A stretch of DNA of 64,000 bases from Rhyacophila brunnea (lineage: Eukaryota > Arthropoda > Insecta > Trichoptera > Rhyacophilidae): positions 930,001 to 994,000 of the forward strand of contig JAGYXB010001022.1 of the NCBI GenBank assembly GCA_022495005.1, in the 5' to 3' direction. Below the pieces are notes generated by a model, which had not been told where the DNA came from, did not search any database, and saw only the letters and a program-made list of their open reading frames with translations. The translations under genes were made by a program, and so were the position numbers. Positions 59,590 to 64,000 of this stretch are shown here, one piece after another (position 1 is the first letter of the stretch; each line of letters opens with the position of its first letter).

Positions 59590-59765
59590 ATTGAACATAC
59601 GAGTACATATTTTTGAAAACCCTTCTGAAAAAATGTATAATATAACCAATAGAAAAAATCTTTTTGAAAAAAGTAAGACACTCCGCAGGAATCGAACCCG
59701 CATCTCTCAGGTATCGCGCCCGCCGCGCATAGACCACTATGCTAAAGCTGTCATACTAAATACGC
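59590..59765 (-). repeat. tRNA-derived SINE (family 2), copy 2, intact box B
   Basis: Box A TAGCATAGTGGTC and box B GGTTCGATTCC are both at consensus on the minus strand, 32 bases apart. The acceptor-like ends do not pair, which excludes a functional tRNA. Same orientation as copy 1, about 430 bases apart. Confidence 0.75.
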
Positions 59766-59923
59766 CAAATTTTAACTATTGTGATTTATTTATGAACTAT
59801 TTGTCATTTTTAAATAGTTTTGTAAATGTACTTGAGGCTGGAAACACGAAGGTATTAATTTATTGAAGAACGTCGATCTCCAACCAATGTTACTAATATT
59901 CAAATATTATATTTCTTTTTTAG

Positions 59924-60003
59924 TGTCATCGTACTTTACGTGTAAAGGAGATTTCAATACAGGAGTATATTGGGATTATATTGGAACAGACAATACAACT
60001 CAT
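59924..60003 (+). CDS. Receptor gene, hormone-receptor-motif-like exon
   Basis: 80 bases, TTTTTTAG|TG to CAT|GTAAGT, phase 1 to phase 0. It reads YFTCKGDFNTGVYWDYIGTD. The pattern Cys...Gly-Val-x-Trp...Gly-Thr resembles the short HRM module that precedes the GAIN domain in adhesion GPCRs. Confidence 0.68.
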
Positions 60004-60462
60004 GTAAGTAAAATATGAAAACCATCCTATGACTAAGAAACTTTCAAATGGAACAATATTTTAAAAGGTATTACATAATAATTAATTGTAGCAGTCATGG
60101 TTGGATACTTTATTGAACTAAAATTATTGTATTTAGTCGACAAAAAGTTTATTAAAGCAGCTTCCAGAATTTCAAACCAAACTGAACCCAACAAACCAAA
60201 TTAGATGATGGCAATATTTTGGGGGAACGCGATTTCCGATAACTAATTAGTATTGCCAGTAGGCACATTAAATTAATTCAATAATTTATTTGTCTCCAGC
60301 AACACATTTATATGAATGAAATAATATCAAAAGCATGTTCCAGGAAACGTTGAATAAGAAAATATGAAGTAGAGTATATGTATCATAACTTTGCACTCCG
60401 GCTCGAGGATGGAAATGATGTAATATATATTCTAAAAATATATTTTTAGGTATATTATCTAT

Positions 60463-61894
60463 CAGTGGCGCACCCAGGGGGGGGGCAGGGGGCCCTGGCG
60501 CCCCCAAAATAAAAATTATCAGAATGGAATTCACCAGCACCTTTATAGAAAAATTTCTTAGATTTTAATTTCTAACACAAAAATTTTGAAAATGTCGGGT
60601 GTTTTTAGAAACCCTATCCCTAATGGAACTGTCAAAAAATTATCGGTGTACACTCGAATTCCGGAGTGGTGTACACCGAGTGCAATAGACAAAAGACCGA
60701 TTTAAACGAGAAATTAGCCTGTATTATGTTGAAGAGGTTTGTGTATAAGTTATGCAATAAAACTTTTTTTGTACATTGTCAATTATTAATATTTTGGAAC
60801 CTCAATATTAAAAAATCGACAACATACAACCACCATAGTCGGCGGTGGTGTAAATCAAAAGATTTTTTTTTCGGTGGAATTTGACATAAATATTGTAGCT
60901 TTTGAGTCTAGATCAGTGCTTCTTAAACTTTTTCATACCACGGGCCCCCGAAATCAGAAAATAAAAATTCAAGGCTCACCTCCCCAAAAATTTTAGTTTT
61001 TAGTGACCAACAGTCAGTGGCGCACCCAGGGGGGGGGGGCGGCATGGGGCCCTGGCACCCCCATTTTAAAACATTTTAAACTTTTACCAAACTTTAACAA
61101 ACCCCCGTTTTAAACATTGAAATTGAAAGCCAATAAACTATACCTTTGGGCTTATACAAATAAAAACACGGCAAAAGAATGATTTGTAATTATTCTCCAG
61201 CACCCTTTTTAGAAAAATTTCTTAGATTTTAATTTCTAACACAAAAATTTCGAAATACTAATGTCGGATTTTTTTAGAAACCCAATCCCTAATGGAATTG
61301 TCAAAAAATTATCCGTGTCCACCCGAATTCCGGAGTGGTGTAGGTCATAGCTTGGGAGGGCTGACAGGGCTCTAGCCTAGGGGCCCGGGCTATGAGGGGC
61401 CGGGGTGTCGGGTTGACCAGATAAGTGAGATAAACACACATCATAAATTAGCTTTAATAGTAAAAAAAAAAGTCGCCTGCGGGCTATTATACTTCATGGC
61501 CATGGACATGTTCAATTACTTATATAATTGTGCAATATATTTTTTGATTATTATGTGTCAATACTCGACAGCTCCATTATTAAAGTAGATGTATTAAAAA
61601 TCGCCAATAATTCACCGTATAAGTACCCTTAATTGAACTAAAACACAATTTGGAAAACGTTAATTTAGTGTTTCACACTGCATTTAATCTTAGCGGTAGG
61701 TAAGGGGACCGCCAAACATCCTAGCCTGAGGGCCCGTTTCAGGATGTGGGGACCATGGCTTAGGTACACCGAATGCAATAGACAAAAGACCGATAAACGA
61801 GAAATTAGGCTGTGAAGAAGAAAAAGAGCCTATGGGACTAATTTAAATTCTCCTCCTTGGGCCCCCCCAATATTAAATCCTGGGTGTGCCACTG
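60463..61894. mobile_element. hAT-type element (family C), composite, 1.4 kb
   Basis: Ends CAGTGGCGCACCCAGG and CCTGGGTGTGCCACTG, with the perfect duplication TTATCTAT (60455-60462 and 61895-61902). A second left end of the same family lies inside at 61017. A different hAT-like end (CAGTGCTTCTTAAACTTTTT, near 60914) lies between the two. The block therefore holds a repeated left part and part of a third element. Homologous to 45913-47144. Confidence 0.85.
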
Positions 61895-61902
61895 TTATCT
61901 AT

Positions 61903-63158
61903 GTTTGTATTTATTACTAGATATATTAATACAAGTGAATATAATTTGATCTAATTTTGTGCGAGGTAATCTGGCAAAGAGGCGGATCAGTGAAGTAAAA
62001 AATGAAAAATTATAAAACGTATAGATACTCTACAATCGAACTAAATATCTAGATTTTTGTTGAAATTTCATTATTTTTTTATATGTTACAAAAAAAATCA
62101 GCGCAGCGACGTGAATTGTAAGCGCTTCCTTTGCATAGACAAAATCTTCTCGGCTTCGACACGACCATAAATCAATCGTCGTAGGAATGTTAGTGATGTC
62201 GATAGTGACGCGACGACACAAGGCCTGTCAAAAAAATAAACGTCATCGTACATCTGACAAAGGAGCATTGATTTGTATTAGCGGAAATATTGGGTACATT
62301 CATTATCAGTTATAAAGATCTGAGTGCATAATGTTATTTGTTATTTGAATATTTCTTAACCTGAAATATTCAGATCACCTCCAGTAATAATAAAATTGTC
62401 ATTGTTGTTCCTCAGTGACATGGGCGATCTGGCACTCACAGACCTCCGCAGACGTGCGGCGATAGTAGAATAATATTGTTAATTACTACTGTACTAGCTT
62501 GGAAGGCGACTCGCGCCATATAAATATTAGTAACAGGACTATATGCGTGGTAATGGCGACATCTTGAACAACACACAATCGACATTCATAAGCTGTACTT
62601 CGAAATATGTTGCATCAAAACTCGTGTCACCTAAAACGTGTCGAATACGTCGATGTGACGTCATCGTTATTATTCAAAACACACGTTGCCAAATGGATCT
62701 CCACAGATTGGTCGAATGCGACTGTTTCGTTTGAAAAAAACATCTGCTGTTGCAATCGACAATTTGCATCCTTCTCGGGCTCCAAGTCGAAGAGTCGAAG
62801 TCACATACAAACATCTACGAATTGGTCATTCCTATACCGGCTCGCCTATCACCGCATTAAAATATATATACGTTTCGAAGGCTACGCGCGACTGTCGCTA
62901 GATAGATGTGCGCGGTCTTCAGAAGCAACACTGGATCTCAGTTCTCAGAATGTTTGAACGAGACGAGTTTTGATGTGAGAGCTGGCTAAACAACCATAAT
63001 TTTTGCAGTTACGCGGTGTGCGGTGTTACATTTAGTAACATGTGTTTTGACAATTTCGGCTTGTTGCAGTCGAGACGAATTTGTATTTGCAACCCGACTA
63101 AAGACCATCAGCACCGAAATTTACTAAATTGTACAATAACGTTTATTTTCCTTTTCAG
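61903..63158. other. Intron with GC-richer, CpG-rich part 62400-62990
   Basis: Within an AT-rich intron, 62400-62990 is richer in CG dinucleotides. One frame (62700-62850: RRVEVTYKHLRIGHSYTG) faintly recalls the RLRIGHTRLTH stretch at the end of Jockey-like ORF2, but the match is too short for a firm call. Confidence 0.35.
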
Positions 63159-63486
63159 ATATTTTCTGAAAGTGTTGAAAGTGTCATTATAAGCTTTATT
63201 GCCATGCTTGAAACACCGATACTGCCCGAAACCTTAGAAACTGCTGTGAATAAAATGAACTCTCTGCTACTTCGAGATATCCAACTTCCTCAGATCCTGG
63301 CCAACACTTTTGACGATATTCTGGATGAGGTTGAGATTCCGCAGAACAAACCGTACCTCAAAATAGTGAAATCGAACATTGCAGTATTATCCATTAAGAG
63401 GAACGGGTCAGCTTCCGTAGGGATAAAAGTAAAAAGGATTGGAGAAGAAGTTATCAACGAGGACACGATTCAACCGCTAACGGAAG
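63159..63486 (+). CDS. Receptor gene, GAIN-like exon
   Basis: Begins after CTTTTCAG, phase 0: IFSESVESVIISFIAMLETP, a helical segment LETAVNKMNSLLLRD, then ILANTFDDILDEV and KIVKSNIAVLSI. Alternating helices followed by a strand with SNIAVL fit subdomain A and the start of subdomain B of a GAIN domain. The exon may end at GAAG|GTTTGC (weak donor) or read on to TAA at 63495. The autoproteolysis site and the seven-helix part would lie beyond the window, so the receptor call is inferred from domain order. Confidence 0.7.
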
Positions 63487-63539
63487 GTTTGCATTAAACC
63501 ACTGGTTTAAATTAAAACATTATTTAAGAAATCACATAA

Positions 63540-63803
63540 GACTAAAGTCCCGTTCACATTCATCAACGAATCATCGAAAGTGATCATCCGGAATAAAAAG
63601 TGAATGAATTTCAACTTGTTCTACTTTTGATCACTACAGATGATTCTGCGCATGCGCACTGCGCCCTTGAGTACTGTCATCATATTCCGCATGATATTAC
63701 GTCGCATTATCCATGGTTTTATCCACCAACGCATCTTTCTCTCGATGAAATTTCTACATTCATATAACAAATTGCTTGAATTCCAACCTACACCACAATT
63801 CAC
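63540..63803 (-). pseudogene. PIF/Harbinger nuclease, N-terminal fragment
   Basis: On the minus strand the ATG at 63803 is followed by LLYECRNFIERKMRWWIKPW and IMRRN, close to the (R)RWWVRPW.. RR motif that opens the nuclease of PIF/Harbinger transposons. The reading then loses the pattern and stops at 63621. The DDE catalytic part is absent. The plus-strand start TCCCGTTCACATTC near 63549 could be the element's terminal repeat. The remainder is either deleted or beyond the right edge. Confidence 0.6.
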
Positions 63804-64000
63804 TTGATAGTTTTCTATTAGTTAGTTAGATAGTTACTCAATAGTTTAATTAAAATTTAAAACTTTAACTAAAGTTTATTAAGTTAATAAACACTGTACC
63901 TACATAATATAATTAGAGTTTAAAAGATTTAGCTCTCAAAAGAAATCTCAATCGTTGTACTGTTGATATTTGGCTCTGTTGACTAATGATTTTGCCTACC

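Noticed and set aside
59695..59760. A functional tRNA gene (good A and B boxes)
   Set aside because: The 5' and 3' ends do not pair into an acceptor stem, and a sibling copy shares a 100-base non-tRNA body, so it is a SINE.
62543..62957. Overlapping open frames as a host exon
   Set aside because: Three frames are open at once because of base composition, splice sites are poor, and only a faint LINE-like motif is present.

Overview
This is a 64 kb stretch of AT-rich nuclear DNA from an insect. The spliced introns, mariner, hAT, P-like and Harbinger-like DNA transposons, Jockey, R1-like and RTE-like LINEs, and tRNA-derived SINEs all point there. A 32-residue motif in the gene at 32245 recalls a protein family that is abundant in aphids and other Hemiptera, so a sternorrhynchan hemipteran is my best guess. 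That is inference, because no diagnostic marker is present. The window is mostly transposable elements (TEs), with two host-type genes and one probable TE-associated gene threaded through them.

Layout. 1-10900: an LTR/promoter-like stretch, a complete but frameshifted mariner, a decayed Jockey LINE hit by two sibling hAT MITEs, and one more hAT MITE. 11797-38027: a minus-strand gene for a secreted protein. Three coding exons join in frame with introns of about 21.7 kb and 3.8 kb, and the 3' end lies left of the window or was not found. Its first intron holds an 18.2 kb interval (17184-35372) bounded by matching hAT ends and an 8-bp target duplication. Inside that interval are an RTE-like LINE, an R1-like LINE nested in that LINE, a P-like transposon end with a THAP start, and an intact three-exon plus-strand gene of 235 codons (32245-33978). 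The last codons and stop of that gene come from a 105-bp minisatellite. 37143-49700: seven hAT-type elements, a LINE with a 5' inversion, a P-like end and another decayed LINE. 50132-63486: a plus-strand gene whose exons encode a signal peptide, two C-type-lectin-like domains, an Ig-like module, a hormone-receptor-motif-like module and a GAIN-like segment. This is most likely the extracellular part of an adhesion-type GPCR continuing past the window. Its introns carry SINEs, a Harbinger-type MITE, a P-element excision footprint, a 2.2 kb tandem-unit element and further hAT elements. A Harbinger nuclease fragment lies near the right edge.

How it fits together. The two host genes are ordinary long insect genes. 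The notable signals are in the mobile layer. Element borders can be fixed to the base by target duplications (2, 3, 8, 14 and 15 bp), which gives a relative insertion order. The most unusual candidates are the 18.2 kb hAT-bounded block that contains a complete gene, the 17-nt P-type excision scar at 55603-55624, and the pair of elements built from a varying number of ~115-bp units.
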